Source: Xanthobacteraceae bacterium 501b
GTDB lineage: Bacteria; Pseudomonadota; Alphaproteobacteria; Rhizobiales; Xanthobacteraceae
Assembly: GCA_000378025.1 (NCBI GenBank)
Contig: KB899087.1
Span: forward strand, 496,001-560,000
Direction of reading: 5' to 3'
Length of the DNA: 64,000 bases
A program made the position numbers and the translations under genes. Shown here piece by piece: positions 45,598-54,233 of this stretch (its first letter is position 1; every line of letters starts with the position of its first letter). The notes beneath the pieces are model-generated. The model saw only the letters and a list, made by a program, of their open reading frames with translations, was not told the DNA's origin and did no database searches.

Positions 45598-48390
45598 ATG
45601 TCCGTTGCCCTGACCATCGCCCTTTCCGATGCCGAGCCCGAAGCCGATGGCGAGCTCGATCTTTCCCTGCGCGAGGACATCCGCATGCTCGGCCGGGTGC
45701 TGGGCGACACGCTGCGCGACCAGGAAGGCGAGGCGATCTATGAGCTGGTGGAGCATATACGCCGCGTCTCCACCCGCTTCCACCGCGAGGAAGACGAGGG
45801 CGCCCGGCACGAGCTGGAAGCTATTCTGAGCGATCTGGGGGCGGACCAGACGATCTCCATCGTCCGCGCCTTCTCCTATTTCTCGCATCTCGCCAACATC
45901 GCCGAGGACCAGAACGTCATCCGGCGCATGCGCGCGGCCGCCGCCCATGGCAGCGCGGCGGGACCGGCCACCGTCGCGCGGGCGCTGGAGCGGGCGCGCG
46001 AGGCGGGGATTTCCACCGCCGATCTGCGCGCGTTCTTCACCACCGCGCTGGCCAGCCCGGTGCTGACCGCGCACCCCACCGAGGTGCGCCGCCGATCCAC
46101 CCTGACCCATGAAATGAAGGTGGCGGAGCTGCTCGCCGACCGCGCCCGCCGCGACCCGACGCCGGAGGAGCTGGAGCTGGCGACCGCCGAGCTGCGCCGG
46201 CGGGTGCTGATGCTCTGGCAGACCAATCTGCTGCGGCGGACCAAGCTGACCGTGCTGGACGAGGTGGCGAACGGCCTTGCCTATTACGACTACACTTTCC
46301 TGCGCCAGCTGCCGTCGCTCTATGCGGCGCTGGAGGACCGGATGGCTGATATGGAGGGGCTGGAGGGCGAGGCGCCGGAAATCGCCTCCTTCGTGCGCAT
46401 GGGCAGCTGGATCGGCGGCGATCGCGACGGCAACCCCTTCGTCACCGCCGAGGTGACGCGCGAGACCATGCGGATGCAGAGCGCGCAGGCCGTGCGCTTC
46501 TATCTCGAAGAACTGGACAGCCTCGGCGCCGAGCTTTCCATCAGCACCATCCGGGTGAGCGTGTCGAGCGACCTGCTGGCGCTGGTGGACGCCTCGCCCG
46601 ACCTTTCGCCGCACCGGCGGGGCGAGCCCTACCGCCTCGCCGTCACCTGTATCGCCTCGCGCCTGCGCGCCACAGCCTTCCGGCTGGAGATTGCCGACCT
46701 GCTGGGCATCACGCAGATGCCGCAGGCACGGCCCTATGGCTCGGCCGCCGAATTGCGCGCCGATCTCGACATCATCGACGCCTCGCTCAAGGCGCATAAA
46801 TCCGGCGTCATCGCCGGCGGCAAGCTGCGGGCGCTGCGGCGGGCGGTGGATGCGTTCGGCTTCCACCTCGCCGTGCTGGATTCGCGGCAGAATTCCGACG
46901 TGCATGAGCGCTGCGTCGCCGAACTGTTCGAGGTCGCCGCGCCCGGCACCAACTACAAGGCGCTGCCGGAGGGCACCCGCGTCGCTCTGCTGCTGCGCGA
47001 GCTGACCACCGCCCGGCCGCTCACCTCGCCCTTCGCTGCCTATTGCGACGAGACGGTGGGCGAACTGGCGATGCTGCGCACCTGCGCCCGCATCCACCAG
47101 ATCTACGGGCGCGAGGCGATCCAGACCTGCATCATCTCCAAGGCCGAGAGCGTCTCCGACATGCTGGAGCTGGCGCTGCTGCTGAAGGAGGTCGGGTTGG
47201 TCGATCCCGCCGGCGCTGCGGCGGTGAACATCGTGCCGCTGTTCGAGACCATCGGCGACCTGCGCAACGCCGCCAAGGTGATGGAGCAGATGTTCCGCCT
47301 GCCGGAATATCGCAAGCTGGTCGACAGCCGGGGCAGCGTGCAGGAAGTGATGCTCGGCTATTCCGACAGCAACAAGGATGGCGGGTTCCTCACCTCCGGC
47401 TGGGAACTCTACAAGGCCGAGATCGAGCTGATCGAGGTGTTCAAGCGCCATGGCGTGCGGCTGCGCCTGTTCCATGGGCGCGGCGGCTCGGTCGGGCGCG
47501 GCGGCGGGCCAAGCTATGACGCCATTCTCGCCCAGCCGGGCGGGGCGGTGCAGGGGCAGATCCGCATCACCGAGCAGGGCGAGATCATCTCGTCGAAATA
47601 CTCCAACCCGGCGGTGGGGCGCGGCAACCTGGAGATCCTCGCCGCCGCGACGCTGGAGGCGACGCTGCTTTCCGGCGACGCCATGGCGCCGCGCGCGGAA
47701 TATCTCACCGTGATGGAGGCGCTGTCCGACGCCGCTTTCGCCGCCTATCGGGCTCTGGTCTACGAGACCCCGCGCTTCGAGGACTATTTCTGGGAATCCA
47801 CCGTCATCAACGAAATCGCGACGCTGAACATCGGCTCGCGCCCGGCCTCGCGCAAGAAGACGCGGCGGATCGAGGATCTGCGCGCCATTCCCTGGGTGTT
47901 CTCCTGGGCGCAGTGCCGGCTGATGCTGCCGGGCTGGTACGGCTTCGGCACGGCGGTGCGGGCCTGGCTGGAGGCCAATCCCGACGGGCTGCCGCTGCTG
48001 CAGGAAATGTACCGGGAATGGCCGTTCTTCCGCACCCAGCTGTCCAACATGGACATGGTGCTCTCCAAGAGCTCCATCGCCATCGCCTCGCGCTATGCCG
48101 CGCTGGTGGAGGATGTGGAACTGCGCGAGAGCATTTTCGGCCGCATCCGCGCCGAGCACCATGATTCCATCGAGGCGCTGCTGACGATTTCCCAGCAGCC
48201 GGCGCTGCTGGCCTCCAACCCGCTGCTGGAACGCTCGATCCGCGCCCGCTTCCCCTATATCGACCCGCTCAACCATGTGCAGGTCGGCCTGCTGCGGAAG
48301 TACCGCGCCAGCGACACCGACGAGAAGGTGCTGCAGGGCATCCAGCTCACCATTAACGGTATTTCCGCCGGTCTGCGGAACTCGGGGTAA
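45598..48390 (+). CDS. ppc: Phosphoenolpyruvate carboxylase
   Basis: 930 residues from ATG 45598, with AAGGAG eight bases upstream. Catalytic motifs are intact: the His of [34 protein letters not shown], the second signature [20 protein letters not shown] and the Gly-rich loop [20 protein letters not shown]. The C-terminal [14 protein letters not shown] carries the RNxG end used in allosteric and catalytic contacts. The enzyme adds bicarbonate to PEP to give oxaloacetate, refilling the TCA cycle. A damaged copy of its last ~20 codons lies ~1.0 kb downstream (49431-49487). Confidence 0.97.
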   Translation: MSVALTIALSDAEPEADGELDLSLREDIRMLGRVLGDTLRDQEGEAIYELVEHIRRVSTRFHREEDEGARHELEAILSDLGADQTISIVRAFSYFSHLANIAEDQNVIRRMRAAAAHGSAAGPATVARALERAREAGISTADLRAFFTTALASPVLTAHPTEVRRRSTLTHEMKVAELLADRARRDPTPEELELATAELRRRVLMLWQTNLLRRTKLTVLDEVANGLAYYDYTFLRQLPSLYAALEDRMADMEGLEGEAPEIASFVRMGSWIGGDRDGNPFVTAEVTRETMRMQSAQAVRFYLEELDSLGAELSISTIRVSVSSDLLALVDASPDLSPHRRGEPYRLAVTCIASRLRATAFRLEIADLLGITQMPQARPYGSAAELRADLDIIDASLKAHKSGVIAGGKLRALRRAVDAFGFHLAVLDSRQNSDVHERCVAELFEVAAPGTNYKALPEGTRVALLLRELTTARPLTSPFAAYCDETVGELAMLRTCARIHQIYGREAIQTCIISKAESVSDMLELALLLKEVGLVDPAGAAAVNIVPLFETIGDLRNAAKVMEQMFRLPEYRKLVDSRGSVQEVMLGYSDSNKDGGFLTSGWELYKAEIELIEVFKRHGVRLRLFHGRGGSVGRGGGPSYDAILAQPGGAVQGQIRITEQGEIISSKYSNPAVGRGNLEILAAATLEATLLSGDAMAPRAEYLTVMEALSDAAFAAYRALVYETPRFEDYFWESTVINEIATLNIGSRPASRKKTRRIEDLRAIPWVFSWAQCRLMLPGWYGFGTAVRAWLEANPDGLPLLQEMYREWPFFRTQLSNMDMVLSKSSIAIASRYAALVEDVELRESIFGRIRAEHHDSIEALLTISQQPALLASNPLLERSIRARFPYIDPLNHVQVGLLRKYRASDTDEKVLQGIQLTINGISAGLRNSG

Positions 48391-48396
48391 GTCATC

Positions 48397-48690
48397 ATGG
48401 CGTTCGCCTGCACCATACCGGCCGTGCCCACCCAGCTGGCCGATGACGCGCGCGTGCGCATCACGCGCTGGGATTTCGCCCCGGGCGCCACGACGGGCTG
48501 GCACGAGCACGCGATGGACTATGCCATCGTCTTCATCACCGACGGGCTGATGGAGATCGACGTGGACGGCGCGGTGACGCAGGTCGCCATGGCGGCCGGC
48601 GCCGCCTATTCCCGCCCGGCCGGCATACGCCACGATGTGCGCAATGCCGGCGCCGCGCCGATGAGCTTTGTCGAGGTGGAGATGAAATAG
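48397..48690 (+). CDS. Small cupin-domain protein
   Basis: 97 residues, one cupin barrel. Motif 1 is GATTGWHEHAMDYAIVFITD, with His residues in WHEHAMDY, and motif 2 is AAYSRPAGIRHDVRNAG with a His. A metal site is therefore likely. The gene begins six bases after ppc, so it may be co-transcribed; a role tied to PEPC is not known. The substrate is unknown. Confidence 0.85.
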   Translation: MAFACTIPAVPTQLADDARVRITRWDFAPGATTGWHEHAMDYAIVFITDGLMEIDVDGAVTQVAMAAGAAYSRPAGIRHDVRNAGAAPMSFVEVEMK

Positions 48691-48782
48691 GCGGCGGTGG
48701 CGGTGGGAAGCGACGGCGGGGTTTATCACGGCTCGCCTTGGTTTATGCTGGCGCTTTCTTCCCTCGCGCGTTCCGATCCGCC

Positions 48783-49379
48783 ATGTACACGCCGCCCGCC
48801 TTCCGTGAAGACGACCCCGTCCTGCTGCGCCAGATCATGCGCGAGGCGCGGCTGGCGACCCTTGTCACCGCCACCGCCGACGGGCTGATGGCGACGCCGC
48901 TGCCGCTGTTCCTGGAGGAAGGCGAGGGCGAGCAGGGCGTGCTCTACGGCCATCTCGCCCGGGCCAACCCGCAGTGGAAGACGCCGCCCACAGGCGAGGC
49001 GCTGGTGCTGTTTTCCGGCGCCGACGCCTACATCACGCCGAGCTGGTACGCGGCCAAGGCCGAGCACGGCAAGGTGGTGCCGACCTGGAACTATGAGGCG
49101 GTGCACGCCTATGGGGCGGTGGAGTTTTTCGACGATCCCGCCCGCCTGCGCGACGCCGTGACGCGGCTCACCGCGCTCTATGAGCAGCCGCGCGCCGAGC
49201 CCTGGGAGGTGAGCGACGCGCCGGAGGCTTTTGTCGCGGCGCAGCTGCGGGGGATCGTCGGCGTGCGGCTGCCGATTGCCCGCATCGAGGGCAAGCGCAA
49301 GATGAGCCAGAACCGTTCCGAAGCCGACCGCGCGGGCGTCGCCGCCGGGCTGGCGCAGAGCGAGCGCCCGAGCGACTAG
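48783..49379 (+). CDS. PaiB-family FMN-binding negative transcriptional regulator
   Basis: 198 residues. It opens MYTPPAFREDDPVLLRQIMR and shows LATLVTATADGLMATPLPLF, GHLARANPQWKT and SPSWY-like ITPSWYAAKAEHGKVVPTWN, all PaiB hallmarks. The fold is an FMN-binding split barrel. In Bacillus PaiB affects sporulation and protease gene expression; the family in Proteobacteria is poorly characterised. ATG 48783 is chosen over an upstream in-frame ATG because the family begins at MYTPP. Confidence 0.9.
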   Translation: MYTPPAFREDDPVLLRQIMREARLATLVTATADGLMATPLPLFLEEGEGEQGVLYGHLARANPQWKTPPTGEALVLFSGADAYITPSWYAAKAEHGKVVPTWNYEAVHAYGAVEFFDDPARLRDAVTRLTALYEQPRAEPWEVSDAPEAFVAAQLRGIVGVRLPIARIEGKRKMSQNRSEADRAGVAAGLAQSERPSD

Positions 49380-49430
49380 CGTGTGGCCGCGATGATCCCC
49401 ACCCGGCGGGAGTAGGCGTCAGGCTGCCGG

Positions 49431-49487
49431 AGGCTGCGGGGTATCAAGTTCACCACCAATGGGATTTCGGTCGGCTGCGGCACTCGG
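49431..49487 (+). pseudogene. Decayed fragment of the ppc 3' end
   Basis: Read from 49432, the frame gives R-L-R-GIKFTTNGISVG, against [15 protein letters not shown] at the end of ppc (48332-48390). After a one-base deletion it continues LRHS, matching LRNS. About three quarters of the bases agree by eye over the ~55 bases. It is a fragment only, with no open frame of its own, in the 153-base gap after PaiB. Confidence 0.55.
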
Positions 49488-49532
49488 CTTAAGGGTAGGC
49501 CGCTGAGCCGATGGATCGGCCAGTTGTTCAGT

Positions 49533-49949
49533 TCATAACCTGGGAACAGAGATAATTAAGCCCCTGACGACATCATCGCTGTCCACTTTTATCTTGCAAA
49601 TGGCCTCAAATTTTTGGCCTGGCCAATCTCGGAGTTTCATGAAGTCGGCGACTTGCTTGGCGTCTCGTTTAGTGGGTGGGGAACAAAACGACCAAGCGTC
49701 TTTGAGATAGAAAGGAACTTCGACTGGAATGCCAAGATAACGTCTGGTTTCCTGATCGTTTGGTACATTTACTAGTATCGCGCGTAATCCGCTCTTATAA
49801 GAGATCGAGAAGGCGCCTTCAGGCATGGCTGGTCTCGTATGGTATCCAGCATGGTATGTATCATATGCTACATAGCATCCGCCGACGATGAGCATAAGAA
49901 GTGTAATTCGTCCTATCCACTTCAGCATCCGACTTGCCCGAATTCCCAT
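49533..49949 (-). CDS. Membrane-anchored protein of unknown function, AT-richer than neighbours
   Basis: 138 residues. One N-terminal membrane helix (MLKWIGRITLLMLIVGGCYV) is followed by a soluble domain with PEGAFSISYKSGLRAILVNV, YLGIPVEVPFYLKDAWSFCS and FEAICKIKVDSDDVVRGLII. Two cysteines (WSFCSP, EAICKI) might pair. No family is recognised. Its base composition and codon use are visibly more AT-rich (AAT, TTT, ATA codons) than those around it, which suggests acquisition by transfer. ATG 49949 or 49928 could be the start. Confidence 0.7.
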   Translation of the reverse strand: MGIRASRMLKWIGRITLLMLIVGGCYVAYDTYHAGYHTRPAMPEGAFSISYKSGLRAILVNVPNDQETRRYLGIPVEVPFYLKDAWSFCSPPTKRDAKQVADFMKLRDWPGQKFEAICKIKVDSDDVVRGLIISVPRL

Positions 49950-50039
49950 CTATCCAAGAACGCATAGGTAAAGGAGGGGCGGAAATCCGCAATCGCCAAA
50001 CTTGGAACATGGTAATTCATTCCGCCTGGGGGATCACCA

Positions 50040-50798
50040 TCACCCCGCCAGCGGCGGCACGGCGTCCGGCGGGAGGTTCGGCGGCACGCGGGCGAGGCGG
50101 AAGGCGGCTTTGATGAGGGCGGCATTGTCCTGCGCCTCGCTGCCGTCGGGCAGATGCTTGCCGTCCTCCAGCCCGATGCGGCCGTCGAGCCCGCGCATCA
50201 GCGCGTCCTGGTAGAGCGGCCAGACGCTGGCATCCAGCCCGTGCTGCAGCACCGGGACATCGAGGCTGGCGCGCGCCAGCACCTTGCGGATCGCGGCGGC
50301 GACCGCGAGCCCTTCCTCGACATCCTGCTCATTGATCTCGATGAGGATGCGCAGGCACTGCTTGGCTTCGGGCAGCGCGGTGAAGCGCTCGGCATCCGCC
50401 ACCGACCACAGCCCCGCCTCGACGCCGATGCCGCGCGCGAGGCACAGCGCGATCATCTCGGGCGCGTCTTCCTCGATCAAATTGACCGACACATAGTCTG
50501 GCAGCACCTGCCACGTCTTCATCGCCTTCAGCCGGCCCGTCCCGCCCGGGGCGATGCCGGCATGGGTGGAGAGGCCGATGGGCACGCCCGGCACACGGGC
50601 GCGGATCGCCTCGATGGCGGCGGCGACATGGGCGGCCTCCAGCGTCTCGGCCCCGGAGGGATCGCGCGGGTGAAGATGCAGTTCGCTGGCCCCGGCCGCG
50701 ATGACCGCCGCCGCATCCGCCGCGAGGCGGGCGGGGGTGAGGGGGGTGTAGGCATGGAAAGCACTGTCGCGCGATCCGTTGAGGCAGGCTTGCAGCAT
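50040..50798 (-). CDS. BKACE (3-keto-5-aminohexanoate cleavage-like, DUF849) enzyme
   Basis: 252 residues from ATG 50798. The zinc-site motif ELHLHPRDPSGAETL and the family segments PIGLSTHAGIAPG, PDYVSVNLIEEDAPEM and GRIGLEDGKHLPDG are present. BKACE enzymes split beta-keto acids with acetyl-CoA to give acetoacetate and a CoA thioester. The specific keto acid is unknown. The DUF188 gene precedes it by 26 bases on the same strand. Confidence 0.88.
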   Translation of the reverse strand: MLQACLNGSRDSAFHAYTPLTPARLAADAAAVIAAGASELHLHPRDPSGAETLEAAHVAAAIEAIRARVPGVPIGLSTHAGIAPGGTGRLKAMKTWQVLPDYVSVNLIEEDAPEMIALCLARGIGVEAGLWSVADAERFTALPEAKQCLRILIEINEQDVEEGLAVAAAIRKVLARASLDVPVLQHGLDASVWPLYQDALMRGLDGRIGLEDGKHLPDGSEAQDNAALIKAAFRLARVPPNLPPDAVPPLAG

Positions 50799-50824
50799 TG
50801 CGGTCTCCCTTTTCCTTGCCCCCT

Positions 50825-51325
50825 TCAACCCGCCAGAAAGCCCTTTCGTTTCAAGCGCTGCACTGATCTCTCCAGCGCCTGCAGAAATTCCGAGCGGTCG
50901 CGGGGCGAGAACGGGCGGGGGCCGCGGGTGATCTCGCCCGCTTCGCGCAGATCCGCCATCAAATTGCGGGTCGCCAGCTGCATGCCGATGGAGGCGGCGG
51001 TGAAGGGCTTTCCGGTGGGACCGATGGCCTCCGCCCCCTTCGCCACCACCCGGGCGGCAAGCGGCACATCGGCGGTGATGACGAGGTCGCCCTCTTCCAC
51101 CCGCTCGACGATCCAGTCATCGGCGACGTCAGGCCCGGCGGCGACCACGACGCGCTCCACCTCGGCCTCGCGCGGCACCGCGATCCAGGAATTGGCGACG
51201 AGGAACACCTTGATCTGGTGGCGGGCGGCGACGCGATAGGTCTCGTCCTTCACCGGACAGGCGTCGGCGTCGATATAGATGAGGATCGGCTTCGGCAAAG
51301 TAATCCTGGAGGTAAGGGCTGGCAT
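50825..51325 (-). CDS. YaiI/YqxD-family (DUF188) protein
   Basis: 166 residues. Landmarks are [60 protein letters not shown] and [18 protein letters not shown], giving several conserved Asp residues like a PIN-type nuclease. The family is widespread but uncharacterised. It lies downstream of a terminator that ends the micro-gene at 51421-51498 and upstream of BKACE. Confidence 0.92.
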   Translation of the reverse strand: MPALTSRITLPKPILIYIDADACPVKDETYRVAARHQIKVFLVANSWIAVPREAEVERVVVAAGPDVADDWIVERVEEGDLVITADVPLAARVVAKGAEAIGPTGKPFTAASIGMQLATRNLMADLREAGEITRGPRPFSPRDRSEFLQALERSVQRLKRKGFLAG

Positions 51326-51334
51326 TCAAGAAAG

Positions 51335-51360
51335 AAGGGCTGCCCGCGAGGACAGCCCTT
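51335..51360 (-). terminator. Terminator of the micro-gene transcript
   Basis: AAGGGCTG and CAGCCCTT pair around a ten-base loop. On the minus strand it is followed by CTTTCTTG. It lies 35 bases past the second tiny frame and just ahead of the DUF188 start, so a short minus-strand RNA of ~150-200 bases may end here. Confidence 0.7.
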
Positions 51361-51394
51361 CCCATGTCAGACCGCGGTCCGGTCCGGTAACTGC

Positions 51395-51421
51395 CTAGAG
51401 GGGCAGCGCGACGTATCGCAT
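51395..51421 (-). CDS. Eight-codon frame overlapping the micro-gene stop
   Basis: ATG at 51421 overlaps the TGA of the 25-codon frame (TGATG) and reads MRYVALPL to TAG. The overlap would allow re-initiation by the same ribosome. At eight codons this could be chance; it is listed because the arrangement is tidy. A CTGCC/GGCAG stem covers its end (51391-51406). Confidence 0.3.
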   Translation of the reverse strand: MRYVALPL

Positions 51422-51498
51422 CACGCGGAACGAACCTCGTAAGAGGCAAGCGTCCAGGTCACGGATACCGACGACCGCGGATCAAGACGATCAGACAC
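51421..51498 (-). CDS. 25-codon micro-gene with a full anti-Shine-Dalgarno match
   Basis: GTG at 51498 is preceded by GAAAGGAGGTGATCCAG, which complements 17 bases of the usual 16S rRNA 3' tail, with AGGAGG eight bases from the start. The product is MSDRLDPRSSVSVTWTLASY plus EVRSA, then TGA. It has no membrane helix. A terminator lies downstream and ggt is divergent. A leader peptide, a ribosome-sequestering RNA or a real small protein are all possible. The extraordinary ribosome site is direct evidence; function is unknown. Confidence 0.55.
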   Translation of the reverse strand: MSDRLDPRSSVSVTWTLASYEVRSA

Positions 51499-51648
51499 TG
51501 GATCACCTCCTTTCGATTGTTAACGACAACTGAAGCTTAGACCGATTCGTCGAAAGGTCACGCGCTTGTTGCAGTGCGATGGCGGAATCCGCTGTTCACT
51601 TCGCGTTACGGCGCGCAATCTTGAGTGTGCGCAAAGGGAAGGAACGCG

Positions 51649-53400
51649 ATGAGGCGAAGCGGCTGGTTGTTCGCGCTGGTGCTGGCGGCAACGCCGCTGC
51701 AGGCCCAGCAGATCTCCGACACCCACGCGCCGGAGGCGGCCAGCGCGCGGGCCGGCGGCCCGAAGTCCGCCACCGGCCGGGACTGGATGGTGACGGCGGC
51801 CAACCCGCTGGCGGCGGAGGCCGGCGCGGCGATGCTGCGCGCGGGGGGCAACGCCATCGACGCCATGGTCGCGGTTCAGCTCGTGCTGGGTCTGGTGGAG
51901 CCGCAATCCTCCGGCCTCGGCGGCGGGGCGTTCCTGGTCTATTGGGACGCCGCCGCCGGCACGCTTACCACCTTTGACGGGCGCGAGACGGCGCCGCGCG
52001 CGGCGACGCCAACCCTGTTCCAGAATGGAGAGGGCGAGCCGCTCGCCTTCATGGAAGCGGTGATCGGCGGGCGCTCGGTCGGCACGCCGGGCACGCCGGC
52101 GCTGCTGGAGGCGGTGCACAAACGCTATGGCCGGCTCGGCTGGGGCGCGCTGTTCGCGCCCGCGCTGGAACTGGCGGAGAACGGTTTCGCCGTCTCGCCC
52201 CGCCTTGCCGGGCTGATCGCCGGCGACGCGGCGACGCTGGCGCGCGACCCGGCAGCGCGGGCCTATTTCCTCGACGCCGCCGGTGCGCCGCTGGCAGAGG
52301 GCACCCTGCTGAAGAACCCGGGCTATGCCGATACGCTGCGCACCTTGCGAGTGGAGGGCGCGGCGGCGTTCTATCAGGGGGCGCTGGCGCAGGGGATCGT
52401 CGCGGCGGTGCGCGGTTCGGTCAATCCGGGCGGGTTGTCGCTGGATGATCTGCGCGACTACGCGGTAAAGGAGCGGGCGCCGGTGTGCGGCGCCTATCGC
52501 GGCCTCGATGTCTGCGGCATGGGGCCGCCGAGCTCGGGCGCGCTCACTCTGGGCCAGATTTTGGGCCTGCTGGAGCCCTATGATTTGAAGGCGCTCGGCC
52601 CCGCTTCCTCCGAGGCGTGGCGGCTGATCGCCGATGCCTCGCGCCTCGCCTTCGCCGATCGCGAGCGCTACATCGCCGATGTCGATTTCGTGCCGGTGCC
52701 GGCAAAGGGGCTACTGGCGCGCGACTATCTCGCGGCGCGGGCGAAGCTGCTGGAAGGCGACGATGCACTGCCCGAGGTGGCGGCGGGAACGCCCCGATGG
52801 GACCACGCGATGGCTCCCCCGGCGCGGGTGGACGGCGCGGCGCCGGAACTGCCCTCCACCACCCAGATCACCATCGTTGATGACGACGGCAATGTGGTTT
52901 CCATGACCTCCACCATCGAGGCCGGCTTCGGCTCGCGGCTGATGGTGGGCGGCTTCCTGCTCAACAATGAGCTGACCGACTTTTCCTTCCGCTCGCACCG
53001 CGACGGCGTGCCGGTGGCCAACCGGGTGGAGCCGGGCAAGCGGCCGCGCTCCTCCATGGCGCCGACCATCGTGCTGAAGGACGGGCGCCCGGTGCTGGCG
53101 CTGGGCTCACCCGGCGGTAGCCAGATCATCGGCTATGTCGCCAAGACGCTGATCGCCCATCTCGACTGGGGAATGAGTTTGCCCGACGCCATCGCCGCGC
53201 CGAACGTGCTGGCGCGGTTCGACGCGGTGGAGATCGAGGCGGGAACAGCGGCGGAAGAGCTGGCGCCCGGGATGCGGGAGCTTGGCTTCCAGGTGAAAAC
53301 TGGGCCGATGACATCCGGCGTGCAGGCGGTGGCGATCACGCCGGGCGGTCTCATCGGCGCCGCCGACCCGCGCCGCGAGGGCGTGGCGATCGGGGAGTAG
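51649..53400 (+). CDS. ggt: Gamma-glutamyltransferase
   Basis: 583 residues from ATG 51649 (AAGGAA upstream). A signal peptide (LFALVLAATPLQAQQ) sends it to the periplasm. The proenzyme is cut at PSTTQITIVDDDGNVV, where Thr404 becomes the new N-terminal nucleophile. Other marks are LGGGAFLVYWDAAAG, DGRETAPRAATP and MAPTIVLKDGRPVLALGSPG. It hydrolyses glutathione or moves its glutamyl group. Divergent from the micro-gene; a repeat cluster follows. Confidence 0.95.
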   Translation: MRRSGWLFALVLAATPLQAQQISDTHAPEAASARAGGPKSATGRDWMVTAANPLAAEAGAAMLRAGGNAIDAMVAVQLVLGLVEPQSSGLGGGAFLVYWDAAAGTLTTFDGRETAPRAATPTLFQNGEGEPLAFMEAVIGGRSVGTPGTPALLEAVHKRYGRLGWGALFAPALELAENGFAVSPRLAGLIAGDAATLARDPAARAYFLDAAGAPLAEGTLLKNPGYADTLRTLRVEGAAAFYQGALAQGIVAAVRGSVNPGGLSLDDLRDYAVKERAPVCGAYRGLDVCGMGPPSSGALTLGQILGLLEPYDLKALGPASSEAWRLIADASRLAFADRERYIADVDFVPVPAKGLLARDYLAARAKLLEGDDALPEVAAGTPRWDHAMAPPARVDGAAPELPSTTQITIVDDDGNVVSMTSTIEAGFGSRLMVGGFLLNNELTDFSFRSHRDGVPVANRVEPGKRPRSSMAPTIVLKDGRPVLALGSPGGSQIIGYVAKTLIAHLDWGMSLPDAIAAPNVLARFDAVEIEAGTAAEELAPGMRELGFQVKTGPMTSGVQAVAITPGGLIGAADPRREGVAIGE

Positions 53401-53409
53401 GAGCGTGCC

Positions 53410-53605
53410 CGGACAACATCCTTCGGGGCTCGCTCCGCTCGCACCTCAGGATGACGGTGTTGGGGGGAAGAAGGCCGCGCCGATGCCTCCTGGGAGGTTC
53501 ACCCGTCATGCTGAGGTGCCGCCCGTGAGGGCGGCCTCGAAGCACGCAGGCGGGGCAGGGTCCTTCGAGTCCCGCCTGCGGCTCGCACCTCAGGATGACG
53601 GTGCT
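53410..53605. repeat. Dispersed repeat cluster with CTCAGGATGACGGTG units
   Basis: GCTCGCACCTCAGGATGACG occurs at about 53436-53457 and again at 53580-53601, with an inverted GTCATGCTGAGGTGCC at about 53507-53522 and GTCCTTCGAG/CATCCTTCGGGG arms. Together they form nested inverted and direct copies of an intergenic element typical of Hyphomicrobiales genomes. It lies between convergent ggt and fmdB. Confidence 0.6.
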
Positions 53606-53622
53606 GCCATCCGTGTGCCGGT

Positions 53623-53979
53623 TCAGTGGCTGATCATCCACGGCCGGGCGGAGGGGAAACTCTTGGCGCCGCTGGCGGCGGTGGCGGTCTTGGATTTCTT
53701 GGTCCGGCTCTTCATGCCGCCGGCGCAGCAGGAGCAGCTCGACGGGTGCTTCTTCGCCGCGTATTCGCCCGTGGTCATCGGCGCGTGGCTTGCCCGCTCA
53801 TTGGTGGCGTGGGCTTGGAGGCTGTCGCGCGACATGCCGGAAAAATGCGGTGCTGTCAGCATCACCCGCGGGGCCATCGCGCCGCAATCCGGGCAGGGCT
53901 GGGGCGCCTGATACTCGCTCATCGGCCGCATGGCGGTGAAATCGCCGCAGCTGTCGCATTCATATTCGTAGACGGGCAT
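53623..53979 (-). CDS. fmdB: FmdB-type zinc-ribbon protein
   Basis: 118 residues from ATG 53979. It begins MPVYEYECDSCGDFTAMRPM and PQPCPDCGAMAPRVMLTAPH, the FmdB/DUF-type zinc ribbon with two Cys pairs. A second cysteine group (SSCSCCAGGMKSRTKKSKTA) and a basic tail follow. FmdB was named as a putative regulator in the formamidase operon of Methylophilus. Its place after fmdA supports the name; the mechanism is unknown. A 254-base gap with tandem hairpins separates the two genes. Confidence 0.85.
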   Translation of the reverse strand: MPVYEYECDSCGDFTAMRPMSEYQAPQPCPDCGAMAPRVMLTAPHFSGMSRDSLQAHATNERASHAPMTTGEYAAKKHPSSCSCCAGGMKSRTKKSKTATAASGAKSFPSARPWMISH

Positions 53980-54053
53980 GAGCGTGTCCTTCACTCGGCA
54001 TGGCGTTCGGGCGGGCCTTTGCTGCGGCCTTGTGTGCCCCTTGGGCGTTTCCT

Positions 54054-54213
54054 CGAAGGCAAGGGCGATGCCAGGCATCGCCCCGGAATCTTGGGAAGGG
54101 TGGGGCGATGCCGTTGGCGTCGCTCCAAATCTCTAGGAAGGAGCGGGGCGACGCCTTCGGCATCGCCCCAGAATCCTGAGGAAGAGCGGGGCGACGCTTC
54201 GCGCCGCCCCGCA
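54054..54213. repeat. Tandem 41-44 bp hairpin repeats between fmdA and fmdB
   Basis: Three tandem units start with GAATC-like sequence at 54086, 54127 and 54171, preceded by a partial one. Each holds a GC-rich hairpin such as GGGGCGACGCCTTCGGCATC with CGCCCC completing the stem. They fill the fmdA-fmdB gap and could stop or stabilise the message. Confidence 0.6.
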
Positions 54214-54233
54214 TGCACCGGACTAAGAGGGGG

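Noticed and set aside
45583-48729. 1048-codon minus-strand open frame opposite ppc
   Set aside because: It mirrors the codon bias of ppc, is rich in His/Gln/Arg as such shadows are, and ppc has full catalytic motifs and a good ribosome site.
51498-51514. Possible remnant of a 16S rRNA 3' end (CTGGATCACCTCCTTTC)
   Set aside because: Only 17 bases match and there is no further rRNA sequence; on the other strand it is a perfectly spaced ribosome-binding site before a GTG.
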